A stretch of DNA of 64,000 nt from assembly GCA_020633295.1 (NCBI GenBank), contig JACKDW010000003.1, forward strand, positions 700,793 to 764,792. The letters are read 5' to 3'. Below, piece after piece: positions 44,917 to 53,811 of this stretch (the stretch's first letter is position 1; each line of letters begins with the position of its first letter). This DNA comes from Myxococcales bacterium. GTDB taxonomy: Bacteria; Myxococcota_A; Polyangia; Nannocystales; Nannocystaceae. A model generated the notes under the pieces. The model did no database searches and was not told the origin of the DNA. It saw only the letters and a list, made by a program, of their open reading frames with translations. Position numbers and translations under genes: made by a program.

Positions 44917-45399
44917 CTAGGTCCCGCTGCTGGGGACGCCGTAGTCAGGCTCGGGGGCCCCGGTCGTCGACGTCTCGCTGGTCTCGGTGGTCCCGCCGGT
45001 GGTGGCGGGGACGCCGTAGGCGGGCTGATCGGTGGTCGAGGTCGTCGTCGTCGTCATGTCGCCCGTGGTGGTCCCGCTGGTGGTGGCGGGGACGCCGTAG
45101 GCGGGCTGCGCCGTGGTCGGGTAGGCGGTCGAGGACGACGAGGACGTCGAGCCCGTGGACGATCCGGTCGACGACGTGTTGGTCTCCGACGCGCTCATCT
45201 CGGTGTCGCCGCTGCTGTTGGTGCTGTCGTCCGGATCCTTGTCGCCGCAGGCGGCGAGCGAGAGCCCCATCAGGATGGCGCCGGCCGTCCGCGCGACGCG
45301 ACCGTGAACGTCGCGGACGCGCGCGCCGCAGTGGGGGCACACGCAGTCGGCGAGCTTGACGTGAACGCTGCAGGCCGGGCAGGCGATGAGCTTCGGCAT
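44917..45399 (-). CDS. Zinc-ribbon lipoprotein hybrid with PAYGVP repeats
   Basis: 160 residues. The N-terminus has two CxxC knuckles (CPAC, then CPHC), a typical zinc ribbon, directly before a hydrophobic segment ending in a lipobox-like LAAC. The rest is Ser/Thr-rich with three copies of a DQPAYGVPATT-type repeat. A cytosolic zinc ribbon in front of a lipoprotein signal is contradictory unless the hydrophobic segment is simply a membrane anchor. ATG start with TATCAT 6 nt upstream. Confidence 0.65.
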   Translation of the reverse strand: MPKLIACPACSVHVKLADCVCPHCGARVRDVHGRVARTAGAILMGLSLAACGDKDPDDSTNSSGDTEMSASETNTSSTGSSTGSTSSSSSTAYPTTAQPAYGVPATTSGTTTGDMTTTTTSTTDQPAYGVPATTGGTTETSETSTTGAPEPDYGVPSSGT

Positions 45400-45405
45400 G
45401 GCCGC

Positions 45406-45411
45406 ATGATA
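45406..45411 (-). promoter_or_regulatory. Leaderless-type -10 TATCAT with GTGACA -35
   Basis: TATCAT ends 6 nt before ATG 45399. GTGACA at 45429-45434 (minus strand) is 17 bp upstream of it, giving a near-canonical sigma-70 promoter. Confidence 0.5.
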
Positions 45412-45613
45412 CGGCGACGCGCGCCCGCTGTCACAGCTCGCGTCGCGGCTCGGCGGCCGGCGCGGCGACCCGACCCGGGCGCGTCCGCGACACTCGGCGA
45501 CAGCAGGGCGCGGCGAGCCTGGAGCGGCTGGCGTGATGTTTGCCGGAGGCGCCCGCGCGCGCGCTCGGTATTATCATCGTCGCCGCGGCGTCGAGTCGGC
45601 GCCCGGAGGCGAC

Positions 45614-46483
45614 GTGGACGAGAGCAGACCATCACCATCACAGCGCGCGACGCTCGAGCGCGCGGCGGCGGCGATCGCCGAGGCCGACGCGCTGCTGATC
45701 GGCGCGGGCGCGGGCATGGGCGTCGACTCGGGGCTCCCTGACTTCCGCGGCGACGAGGGCTTCTGGCGCGCCTATCCCCCGATCGCGCGGCTCGGGATCT
45801 CGTTCGCGGCCATGGCCAACCCGCGGTGGTTTCGCGACGACCCGGCGTTCGCGTGGGGCTTTTACGGGCATCGACTCAACCTGTATCGAGAGACAACTCC
45901 GCACGAGGGCTTCGCGATCCTGCGCCGCTTCGGGGGCGCGGCCCCCCGCGGCGCGTTCGTGTTCACCTCGAACGTCGACGGACAATTTCAGCGGGCGGGC
46001 TTCACGGACGCGCGCGTCGTCGAGTGCCACGGCTCGATCCATCACCTGCAGTGCGCGGCGCCGTGCTGCGGGGACATCTGGTCGGCCGAGGACGCGCGCG
46101 TCGAGGTCGAGATGTCGACGCTGCGCGCGCGCGAGCCGCTGCCGGCCTGTCGACGCTGCGGTCACCTCGCCCGGCCCAACATCCTGATGTTCGGCGACTT
46201 CGCGTGGCTCGGCGATCGCTCGAGCGCGCAGGAGGCCGCGCTCGCGGCCTGGCTCTCGGAGCTGCCCGCGGACGCGCGCGTCGTCGCGATCGAGTGCGGC
46301 GCGGGCACGGCGATCCCGTCGGTGCGCATGACCTGCGAGCGCGTGACGCGAGCCCGCGGCGGCGCGCTGATCCGGATCAACCCGCGCGAGGCCCACGGGC
46401 CGCGCGGGACGCTGTCACTCGCGATGGGCGCCGCCGCGGCGCTGCGCGAGCTCGACTCGATGCTGCCCGGCCGCCCCGCGTGA
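45614..46483 (+). CDS. Sir2-family NAD-dependent protein deacylase
   Basis: 289 residues from GTG 45614, with GGAGG upstream and a TATTAT hexamer near 45568. The NAD fold shows IGAGAGMGVDSGLPDFRG, TSNVDGQFQRAGF and catalytic His in ECHGSIHHLQC; a zinc module has Cys pairs (CAAPCCGD and CRRC). The GGGNPR-like end is replaced by RINPREA. Typical bacterial sirtuins have TQNID and GVxHAG; Ser-Asn-Val-Asp is a variant. It would remove acetyl or longer acyl groups from lysines. Confidence 0.88.
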   Translation: MDESRPSPSQRATLERAAAAIAEADALLIGAGAGMGVDSGLPDFRGDEGFWRAYPPIARLGISFAAMANPRWFRDDPAFAWGFYGHRLNLYRETTPHEGFAILRRFGGAAPRGAFVFTSNVDGQFQRAGFTDARVVECHGSIHHLQCAAPCCGDIWSAEDARVEVEMSTLRAREPLPACRRCGHLARPNILMFGDFAWLGDRSSAQEAALAAWLSELPADARVVAIECGAGTAIPSVRMTCERVTRARGGALIRINPREAHGPRGTLSLAMGAAAALRELDSMLPGRPA

Positions 46484-46502
46484 GCGCGCGACCTCCGGTC
46501 GC

Positions 46503-47309
46503 TCAGGCGCGCGCGGCGGTGGGGTTGCTCTGCAGCCACGCGTCGACGAAGCGCCGGATCTGCTCGAGCGCGCAGCGGCCCGTGTGCACCATCTCGTCGA
46601 CGACCACGGCGCGGGCGTGACCCTTGGTCAGCCCGGCGACGAGGTCCTGGGGCAGCGCCGCGCCGCCCGACGCGATCACCGGGACCCGGGCCGTGTCCGC
46701 GACCGCGCGCGTGAGCTCGAGGTCGTAACCCCAGCCGTGGCCGGCCTTGTCGAGGCTGTGCACGAGCAGCTCGCCGACGCCTCGCTCGACCAGCTCGAAG
46801 GCCCAGCTGATCGCGTCGAGGCCCGTCGGCTCCTGACCGCCGTGAATCATCGGCTCCCACCAGTCTGCGGTCACGCGTCGGGCTCGGATGATCGCGAGCG
46901 CCCGGTCGGGTCCGTGGCGCGCGGTGATCTCCGACACCCACTCCGGTCGCCGCACCGCGGCCGTGTTGAGCGCGACGCGCTGGGCGCCGGCGTCGAGCAG
47001 GCGGTCGACGTCGTCGGTGTCGCGCAGGGAGCCGTCGTCGACGGAGACGAGCGTCGGGCAGCGCACGGCCGCGGTGATGCGCTCGAGCAGCGGGAGGAGC
47101 TCGTCGAGGCGCGCGAGCTCGTCGTGGAACTCGATCATCAGGCGCGCGGCGCCGTGCGCGTCGAGGTAGCGCGCGAGCTCGACCGGCGCGGCGGGGTCGC
47201 GCAGCGTCGTGATGCCCGGGAGCGGCTCGACCCGACCGCCGCGAATCGGCAGCACCGGGATGATCGGGATGATCGGGATGACCGGGGTCGGGATCGGGAT
47301 CGGGGTCAT
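46503..47309 (-). CDS. HisF-like TIM-barrel protein lacking both catalytic Asp
   Basis: 268 residues from ATG 47309; an alternative start at 47414 adds 35 residues. The second half follows HisF closely (ELVERGVGELLVHSLDKAGHGWGYD, VPVIASGGAALP). In HisF the catalytic acids sit in PCLDVKDGRV and AIDAKR; here these sites read PVLPIRGGRV and AIIRARRV, so both Asp are lost. The N-terminus has an odd Pro-Ile repeat (PIPIPTPVIPIIPIIPV). No hisH, hisA or other his gene is near. It is probably a paralogue with another role, not a histidine enzyme. Confidence 0.72.
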   Translation of the reverse strand: MTPIPIPTPVIPIIPIIPVLPIRGGRVEPLPGITTLRDPAAPVELARYLDAHGAARLMIEFHDELARLDELLPLLERITAAVRCPTLVSVDDGSLRDTDDVDRLLDAGAQRVALNTAAVRRPEWVSEITARHGPDRALAIIRARRVTADWWEPMIHGGQEPTGLDAISWAFELVERGVGELLVHSLDKAGHGWGYDLELTRAVADTARVPVIASGGAALPQDLVAGLTKGHARAVVVDEMVHTGRCALEQIRRFVDAWLQSNPTAARA

Positions 47310-47716
47310 CGCGTCGCTCGTCGACGACGCGTGGACGCCATCGCGCGTCGGATTCTCCGCGGGTCCGGGGGAAACCTCGCGGCGTACAGGGGCGGTCCTG
47401 GAGCTGGGCGTCATCGGGCTGCGGCGCGAGTGAGCTCGCGGGCGCACCTCGCCGGTTGTGCAACGCGCGTGCCGGGCTCGGCCGCGCGACGCGGGTCCAC
47501 GGCGCTTCGTCACTGGGCCCGTCACGCGCCCCGCTACGCGACCGCGAGCACCGGAGCGCGTAGGAGCGATGGGCCGTCGCACGTGTGCAGACGGTGCGCC
47601 GCGGGTGGGCGCACAGTCGAGGCGCGCGGCGTGCCGCGGGTGGGGCGCTTGCGTCGGCGCCCCACATGTGGTGAGTAGCCTGCGCGCGATCTCGAGACGG
47701 GCGCGCGGAGAGACGC
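47310..47716. other. Intergenic region between divergent HisF-like and punA genes
   Basis: 407 bp. The distal part may encode the extended N-terminus of the HisF-like protein if translation starts at 47414. No RNA gene or strong repeat is seen. Confidence 0.3.
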
Positions 47717-48556
47717 ATGAGCGGAGATCACGACGACACGATGTACGCGCAGGTGCGCGCCGCCGCTGACCACATCACCCGCGTGATCGCGCCGCGGCGC
47801 CCCGCGATCGGGCTGATCCTCGGCTCCGGGCTGGGCGCGTTCGCGGACGCGCTCGAGGACGCCGCGCGCGTGCCCTACGAGCAGATCCCCGGCTTCGCCG
47901 GCAGCGGCGTCGAGGGCCACGCGGGACGCCTGGTCGCAGGGACCTGTCGTGGGGTTCAGGTATTGGCGATGCAGGGTCGCGTGCACTGCTACGAGGGCCA
48001 CGCGCTCGCGCGGGTGGTGCTCCCGGCGCGCGCGATGATCACCGCCGGCTGCCGCACGCTGATCATCACGAACTCCGCCGGCGGCATCCGCGACAGCTTC
48101 ACGCCGGGCGACCTGGTCCTCATCTCCGATCACATCAACCTGATCGGCGACAACCCGCTCGTCGGCGCGAACGAGCCGCGCTTCGGCCCGCGCTTCCCGG
48201 ACATGACGACCGCCTACGACCCCGAGCTGCGGGCGCTCGCGCAGCGCTGCGGGCGCGCGCTGGGGCTCGAGCTGGCGGAGGGCGTCTACGCGGCGCTGCT
48301 CGGCCCCTCCTACGAGACGCCGGCCGAGATCCGCATGCTGCGTGCGGTCGGGGCTGACCTCGCGGGCATGTCGACGGCGCCGGAGGTGATCGCCGCGCGG
48401 CACATGGGCGCGCGCGTGCTCGGGATCTCCTGCGTGACCAACAAGGCCGCCGGCCTCGCGGGGCCGCTCTCCCATGACGAGGTCACGGAGGTGGCGACGC
48501 GCGTGCGCGCGACCTTCGTCGGCCTGCTCGAGCGAGTCATCGCGGAGCTCGGCTGA
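47717..48556 (+). CDS. punA: Purine nucleoside phosphorylase
   Basis: 279 residues, full length. The trimeric PNP family motifs are all present: LILGSGLGAFADAL, the His in MQGRVHCYEGHAL, IITNSAGGIRDSFTPGDLVLISDHIN, GPSYETPAEIRML and GMSTAPEVIAARHMG with the purine-contacting Glu and Asn in ISCVTNKAAG. It splits (deoxy)guanosine and (deoxy)inosine to base and (deoxy)ribose-1-phosphate. The deoC operon 9 kb away could use the deoxyribose phosphate. GGAGAG precedes ATG. A short patch near 47938-47975 has codons that break the local GC3 pattern. Confidence 0.95.
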   Translation: MSGDHDDTMYAQVRAAADHITRVIAPRRPAIGLILGSGLGAFADALEDAARVPYEQIPGFAGSGVEGHAGRLVAGTCRGVQVLAMQGRVHCYEGHALARVVLPARAMITAGCRTLIITNSAGGIRDSFTPGDLVLISDHINLIGDNPLVGANEPRFGPRFPDMTTAYDPELRALAQRCGRALGLELAEGVYAALLGPSYETPAEIRMLRAVGADLAGMSTAPEVIAARHMGARVLGISCVTNKAAGLAGPLSHDEVTEVATRVRATFVGLLERVIAELG

Positions 48557-48633
48557 CGCGCGCGGGGCTGCGGCCACGCCGGGCGCCTCGTCCGTGTGCC
48601 TACAACGAGCGCTCGCGTCCGCGAGGCGAGCGG

Positions 48634-48639
48634 TACACT
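48634..48639 (+). promoter_or_regulatory. -10-like TACACT of the subtilase gene
   Basis: 48 bp before ATG 48687, with a GGAG ribosome binding site at 48676-48681, so this transcript has a normal leader. Confidence 0.4.
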
Positions 48640-48686
48640 CGCGGGCGCGGGCGCGCCTCCTCGCGGTCGCGTGCGCCCGGAGCTCC

Positions 48687-51130
48687 ATGAAGGACATCAA
48701 GAAGCACATCAAGCCGCTCGTCGTCGTCGGGCCGCTGCTCTCGCTCTCGCTCTCGTCCGCCTGCGACGCGCCGCGCGAGCGCGCCGCGCCGCGCCCCGCG
48801 GTCCTAGACTCCACGCCCTCGCTCGGGGCGGAGGCGCGCCGCGCTCGCGTCGAGCTCGGGCGCGCGCCGCGTTCCCGGGTGCTCGCGCTGCTGCGCGAGC
48901 ACGATGTCCGCGTCGAGGCGCCGCTCGGGTCCAGCGCGTACCTCGTGAGCCTGCGCGCGCGGCGTGGGGCCGCAGCTCGCCGCGCGGCTCGCCGGGATCA
49001 GGGCGCGCGCGCGCGCGCGCGCCGGCCGACGTGCAGGAGCATGGCCTTATGGACATGCTTTCGAGAGGCGAGGAGACGCGGCGCCTGGTCGTCGAGCTGT
49101 TCCCCGATGTCGACCCGGCGCGTGTGGCCGACACGCTGCGGGCCGCGGGCGCGCCGGTCGAGGGCCACGGTCGCGGTCCGCGATTCGGGCGTATCACGCT
49201 GCGCGGGCCCGCGTCCGCGCTGCGCGAGCTCGCCGGCGAGCTCTCCGACGAGCGCGCGCGCGGCGAGGACGTGGCCTGGATCGCGCGCCGGAGGCCGCGA
49301 CGGCTGCTCAACGGCACCTCGGTCTGGGTCGGGCAGTCCGGTCTCGACGGCGGCGGCGCGACGCCGCTGTTCGATCGCGGGCTCACCGGCGAGGGGCAGA
49401 TCGCCGGGCTGCTCGACACGGGCGTCGACATCGATCACTGCGCGTTCCTCGATCCCGACGGCCTGCCGGCGATCAACGGCGTCGGCGGCACCGAGGTCGA
49501 CCCGTCGCGCCGCAAGGTGATCGCCGTCGACTTCCTCTGGGACGGCGACGACCCCGAGGACCCGGACGCGTGGGACGACAACGGCCACGGCACCCACGTC
49601 GCCGGGACGATCGCGGGCGACTCGCTCCCCTACAGCGCGCACAACAACCACGACGGCATGGCGCCCGCCGCCAAGCTCGTGGTGCAGGACGGCGGCTTCA
49701 GCGTGGACGACTGCGCCGACATCCCCGCGCTCGGCTGCCCCGTCACCGACCTCCACTTCGTGTTCGAGCAGGCCCACGCGCAGGGCGTCCGCGTGCACCA
49801 GAACTCGTGGGGTGACAACGAGAATTCGCCGATCAAGTCGGTCTACACCGACGGCTCCCAGGACGCCGACGAGTTCGTGTGGGCGCACCCCGAGTTCCTG
49901 CTCGTGTTCTCGGCCGGCAACGACGGCCCGCAGCCCTCCACGGTGCTCAGCCCGGCCACGGCGAAGAACGTGCTGAGCGTCGGCGCGACCCGACGCGCCG
50001 GCGAGGCCGGGACGATGCCCGGCTTCTCCGCGCGCGGGCCGACCGACGACGGCCGCCTCAAGCCCGACGTGACCTTCCCCGGCGTACAGATCCGCTCGGC
50101 CGCGACCGACGGGGACATCGAGACCGAGAACTGCGAGAACGTGCCGCTCTCCGGCACCTCGATGTCGGGCCCGGGCGCCGCCGGCATGGCCGTGCTCGCG
50201 CGCCAGTACTACGTGGACGGCTTCTATCCCGAGGGACAGGCGAACCCCGCGGACGGCTTCACGCCCTCGGCCGCGCTGCTCAAGGCGACGCTCATCAACT
50301 CGGCGCGCTCCATGGAGGGCCTCCCGGTCCACGCGCCCGAACCGGAGCAGGGCTGGGGCCGCGTCACGCTCGACGACGCGCTGCACTTCTCGGGCGAGGC
50401 CGGGCGGCTGTTCGTCGACGATGACGGCGAGGGCTTCGCCGACGAGTCCGCGGCGCCGATCGAGTACGCGATCGACGTCGAGCGCGCGGACGCGCCGCTG
50501 CGCGCGACGCTGGTCTGGACCGACTACCCGTCCGCGCCCGTGGCCCTGCAGCACCTCGTCAACGACCTCGACCTCGCGCTCATCGGCCCCGGCGGCGAGT
50601 GGCTGGGCAACGTGCACGAGGAGGGCGAGTCGGTCCCGGGCGGCGAGCCCGATCGCGTCAACAACGTCGAGCAGATCACCCTGAGCGCGCCGACGCCCGG
50701 TCGCTACACGCTCGTCGTGCGGGCCGCAGCGATCCCGATGGGCCCGCAGCCCTTCGCGCTGGTGCTGCGCGGCGAGCTCACCGCCGCGCGCGTCACCCCC
50801 GAGGGCGGCGAGACCGACTCGGACTCGGAGACCGGCGCGAGCACGGGGGACGACGCGAGCACGGCGGGCGAGAGCGAGGCGACGACCGGCGGCGCGACGG
50901 GGGCGAGCACGGGCGCGCAGACCAGCGCGGGCCCGACGGGGCCCGAGACCGGCTCCGGCGGCGCCGCGACCACGAGCGAGGAGACCGGCGGCGGCAGCGA
51001 CGGCGGCGGCGGCCTCGACGGTGACGGCTGCGGCTGTCGCGGGCCCGGCGAGGGCGCCCGCGGCGGCGCGCTCGCGCTGCTGCTCGCGCTGGGCTGGCGA
51101 CGTCGGCGCGCGCGCTTCGATATGTCGTAA
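48687..51130 (+). CDS. Subtilisin-like protease with MYXO-CTERM tail, frameshifted near the N-terminus
   Basis: The start ATG 48687 gives a signal peptide with lipobox-like SSAC. Coding quality then changes frame twice: at about 48955-48965 and inside a (GC)10 tract at 49003-49022, after which one frame runs to the stop. The main part has the S8 triad: Asp in AGLLDTGVDIDH, His in GHGTHVAGTIAG and Ser in SGTSMSGPGAAG. A beta-rich P/PPC-like domain (LRATLVWTDYPSAP, GRYTLVVRA) and a Thr/Gly linker lead to a MYXO-CTERM tail (DGCGCRGPGEGARGG, helix, WRRRRARF). The breaks may be assembly errors, decay or a contingency switch. Confidence 0.8.
49003..49022 (+). repeat. (GC)10 dinucleotide tract in the subtilase gene
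   Basis: Twenty bases of perfect GC dinucleotides within coding sequence. Slipped-strand change by one unit shifts the reading frame by two bases. Confidence 0.95.
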
Positions 51131-51173
51131 TAAACAGGTGTTATCGGCGGCGCCGCGTCGCGCGAGCGTCAGC

Positions 51174-52520
51174 TCAGCGCGGCCGCGCGAGCGGGAAGCG
51201 GGCCCGCGCCGTCGTGCCCTCGTCCGCCCGCGACTCGAGCGTGATCGTGCCGCCGAGCTGCCGGAGGTGCGCGCGCGCCAGGTACAGCCCGAGGCCCATG
51301 CCGCGGCCCTCGGCCTTGGTCGAGAAGAACGGGTCGAACGCGCGCTCGCGGGCCTCGTCGCTCATGCCGACGCCGTCGTCGGTGACCACGACGCGCGCCT
51401 CGCCGGCGAGCACCTCGAAGCGGATCGTCACGCCGCGCGCGCCCGGGCGCTCGCGGCAGGCCTCGACCGCGTTGTAGACGAGCTCGCGCAGCGTCTGCCC
51501 GATGATCTCGCGCGGCTGCAGCACGCGCGCGCTCGGGGTCACGCTCGGGTCAAACACGACGCGCAGCGGCGCCTCGCCGGCGGCGTCCAGCAGCTCGTCC
51601 TCGAGGTCGCGCAGCGACCACGGCTCCTCGCGGCGCCCGAGCTCGGGGACGCGCAGCTCCGGCGAGGCCATCTGGTGGATGATGTGCTTGCAGCGGCGCA
51701 CCTCCTGCTTGATCGTCTTGATCGCGTCGGCGCGCTCGTCCGCGGCCATGTAGTTGATGTCGCCGACCAGCGCCGCGATCGTCCCCAGCGGCGAGCCGAG
51801 CTCGTGGGCTGCCCCTGCGGCCAGGGTGCCGAGCGCCGCGAGGTTGTGGTCCTGCAGCGTCTCGACGTGCAGGCGCGCGAGCTCCTCGCGCTGCGCCGCG
51901 AGCTGGACCGCGACGCGGTGCACGAAGTACGTCATGAACGCGCCCGCGAGCGCGAACGCGACCCACATGCCGCGGATCCGCATCGTCAGCGGATCGTCGC
52001 CGGGCGTCGTCGGGCCGAGGTCGGGCGAGCTCGCCAGCAGCGCGGCGAAGCCCGCGAGGCTGGCGAACGCGAGCGTCCACGTCCAGCGCGGCGAGATCTG
52101 CGTCGCCAGCGTGACCGGCACGAAGAACATCATCGTGAACGGGTTCGACGCCCCGCCCGAGAGGGCCAGCAGCGCCGTCAGGGCGGCCGCGTCGATCATC
52201 AGGTGCGCGCCGGCGATGTCGGGCGTCGCCCGCCCGGGTCGCAGGATCCAGCGCTGCGTCGCGAGGTTGAGCGTGGCGAGGATCAGCATCACCGCCGCGG
52301 TCCCGCGCGGCTCCGGGGGCGGCGGGAACCAGCTGATCAGCCAGCGCCAGATCGGCGGGTAGCCCAGCTGCACCGCCCAGCCCAGCGCGATCAGGCCGAG
52401 CAGCACCCAGCGCGCGACCACGAAGGTGCGCAGCGCGATCTCGGCCGAGCTGCTCTCTTCCCGCGCGGCCGACTCGCGCGCGGACGAATCGGGCGCGTCG
52501 CCGCTCGAGGAGACAGGCAC
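51174..52520 (-). CDS. regB: RegB/PrrB-type redox-sensing histidine kinase
   Basis: 448 residues from GTG 52520. Six membrane helices (about 33-205) contain GGASNPF (122-128), the heptad that binds ubiquinone in RegB. The transmitter has AAHELGSPLGTI with His239, a Cys at 277 in RRCKHII matching the redox-active Cys of RegB (38 residues after the His), and N, G1 and G2 boxes (ELVYNAVEAC, VTDDGVGM, GRGMGLGLYL). In purple bacteria RegB-RegA controls respiration and energy genes by quinone redox state. No RegA is adjacent; the nearby receiver is a pseudo-receiver. Family assignment is good; physiological role is inference. Confidence 0.85.
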   Translation of the reverse strand: MPVSSSGDAPDSSARESAAREESSSAEIALRTFVVARWVLLGLIALGWAVQLGYPPIWRWLISWFPPPPEPRGTAAVMLILATLNLATQRWILRPGRATPDIAGAHLMIDAAALTALLALSGGASNPFTMMFFVPVTLATQISPRWTWTLAFASLAGFAALLASSPDLGPTTPGDDPLTMRIRGMWVAFALAGAFMTYFVHRVAVQLAAQREELARLHVETLQDHNLAALGTLAAGAAHELGSPLGTIAALVGDINYMAADERADAIKTIKQEVRRCKHIIHQMASPELRVPELGRREEPWSLRDLEDELLDAAGEAPLRVVFDPSVTPSARVLQPREIIGQTLRELVYNAVEACRERPGARGVTIRFEVLAGEARVVVTDDGVGMSDEARERAFDPFFSTKAEGRGMGLGLYLARAHLRQLGGTITLESRADEGTTARARFPLARPR

Positions 52521-52527
52521 GGGCGTC

Positions 52528-52533
52528 AGGGTA
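52528..52533 (-). promoter_or_regulatory. Leaderless-type -10 TACCCT, 7 nt before GTG
   Basis: TTGATC 16 bp further upstream (minus strand, 52550-52555) may be the -35. It fixes the RegB start at GTG 52520. Confidence 0.5.
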
Positions 52534-52612
52534 GCCGGCGCGCCGCGGCGATCAACGCCGCGTCGTCGCTGCGTCGACCTGTCGCGCGCGCGCCCTCCCG
52601 CCGCGAGAGGGG

Positions 52613-53437
52613 CTACACCCGGTCGGCGTCGCGCGGTCGCGCGCGAGCTCGCGCGCCGCGGGCGAACAGCGCGAGCCCGGCGAGCGCGAGCAGCGTGACG
52701 CCGACGAGCAGCAGCAGCGGGATGACGCGGTCGAGCCAGCGCGCGCCCGTCCACTGCCCGTAGTGCACGCGGTACAGCCAGTCGACGCGCGCGGTGTCGG
52801 CCCCGCGCTGCGACAGCGCGCCGCTGTGGCGGTCGATCGTGACGACGACGCGGCCCGGGCCGTCCATGAACAGCTCCACGCGGTCGGGGTGCAGCGCGCG
52901 GCGCTCGACCGCGCCGTAGCGCGCCGCGTGGGCGCTGCTCGCGATGGCCGCGCGCGCGAGCTGCTCGGCCTGCGCCGCCGGCAGCGGCGACAGCGTCGCG
53001 CCGGTGCGCGCGTCGACGAGCCGCGGGGGGCCGCCGCCTGACGCAGAGCGCCGGGTAAGGCGGGACACCGGACCGAGCGCGGTCGACAGCAGCTCAGCCC
53101 GCGACAGCGCGCCGGGGACCGCCGCGCGCGCGCGCGCCAGCGGCAGCGTGTCGTCGGGCAGCGGCGCGTTCGTGGCCGGGGAGAGCGCGTCGTAGGCCGC
53201 GCTCCAGCCCGGCTTGAGGTGGAACAGCAGCCCCGTGATCGACCACGGGAAGAACGGCACCGCGAGCGCGAGGCCGATCCACCGGTGCGCGCGACGCAGC
53301 GCCGCGCGGCGCCGCCGCGGCGCCGACCGCCCGTCGAGCTGCGCGCGCGTCTTTGTCCGGGCCGCGGTCCGCGACGCGCGGGCGCGCGGTCGTCTCGCGC
53401 GGGCCGGCGTCCGTCGGCACGCTGTCTGTCTCTTCAA
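52613..53437 (-). CDS. PepSY-associated membrane protein, N-terminus uncertain
   Basis: 274 residues as read from TTG 53437. A basic N-terminal tail precedes a helix (HRWIGLALAVPFFPWSITGLLFHL), a periplasmic domain with PepSY-like strands (RRALHPDRVELFMDGPGRVVVTIDRHSGA) and a C-terminal helix (VIPLLLLVGVTLLALAGLALF). This is the layout of PepSY_TM proteins linked to iron uptake or reductases. Its first 340 bp overlap the receiver frame in another frame, so either the two overlap or one indel split a fused gene. The start is weak. Confidence 0.6.
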   Translation of the reverse strand: MKRQTACRRTPARARRPRARASRTAARTKTRAQLDGRSAPRRRRAALRRAHRWIGLALAVPFFPWSITGLLFHLKPGWSAAYDALSPATNAPLPDDTLPLARARAAVPGALSRAELLSTALGPVSRLTRRSASGGGPPRLVDARTGATLSPLPAAQAEQLARAAIASSAHAARYGAVERRALHPDRVELFMDGPGRVVVTIDRHSGALSQRGADTARVDWLYRVHYGQWTGARWLDRVIPLLLLVGVTLLALAGLALFARGARARARPRDADRV

Positions 53438-53798
53438 TCAGCTCGAGGACGGCCGTCATCAGCGCCTCGCGCTCCAGCGGCATGGTCAGGTAGCGGTCGG
53501 CCGCGCTCCGAAGCGCCTGGTGCTGCTCGACGGGCTCCCCCTGGAGCGCGGCGCCGTACAGGATTAACGGGATCCGGCGCGTTCGCGCGTCGCGGCGCAG
53601 GCGGCCGCAGACGACGAAGCCCGACACCCGCGGCAGCTCGACGCGGAGCAGGATCAGCGCGGGCGCGGCCGCGCCCGCGCGCGCGACCGCCTCCGTCGCG
53701 TCCGCGAGCACCGACGGCTCAACCCCGCAGGCCCGCAGCGTCTGCTCGATGAACCCGGAGGCGTCCTCGTCGGCGTCGATGATCATCGCGGTCGGCAC
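53094..53798 (-). CDS. Pseudo-receiver response-regulator-like protein
   Basis: The first 120 residues form a receiver fold: MIIDADEDASG, PALILLRVELPRVSGF, IPLILYGAAL and RYLTMPLEREAL. The phosphoacceptor Asp is replaced by Arg (LLRVELP) and the conserved Lys by Met, so standard phosphorylation is not possible. The GTG start has TACCCT exactly 7 nt upstream. Beyond about residue 150 the sequence is an Arg/Ala-rich read-through of the antiphase PepSY gene, so the true end is probably earlier or the genes were joined before an indel. Confidence 0.65.
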   Translation of the reverse strand: MPTAMIIDADEDASGFIEQTLRACGVEPSVLADATEAVARAGAAAPALILLRVELPRVSGFVVCGRLRRDARTRRIPLILYGAALQGEPVEQHQALRSAADRYLTMPLEREALMTAVLELIEETDSVPTDAGPRETTARPRVADRGPDKDARAARRAVGAAAAPRGAASRAPVDRPRARGAVLPVVDHGAAVPPQAGLERGLRRALPGHERAAARRHAAAGARARGGPRRAVAG

Positions 53799-53805
53799 AG
53801 GCGGC

Positions 53806-53811
53806 AGGGTA
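53806..53811 (-). promoter_or_regulatory. Leaderless-type -10 TACCCT, 7 nt before GTG
   Basis: Same hexamer, spacing and start codon as at the RegB gene, supporting a shared promoter design. Confidence 0.5.
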
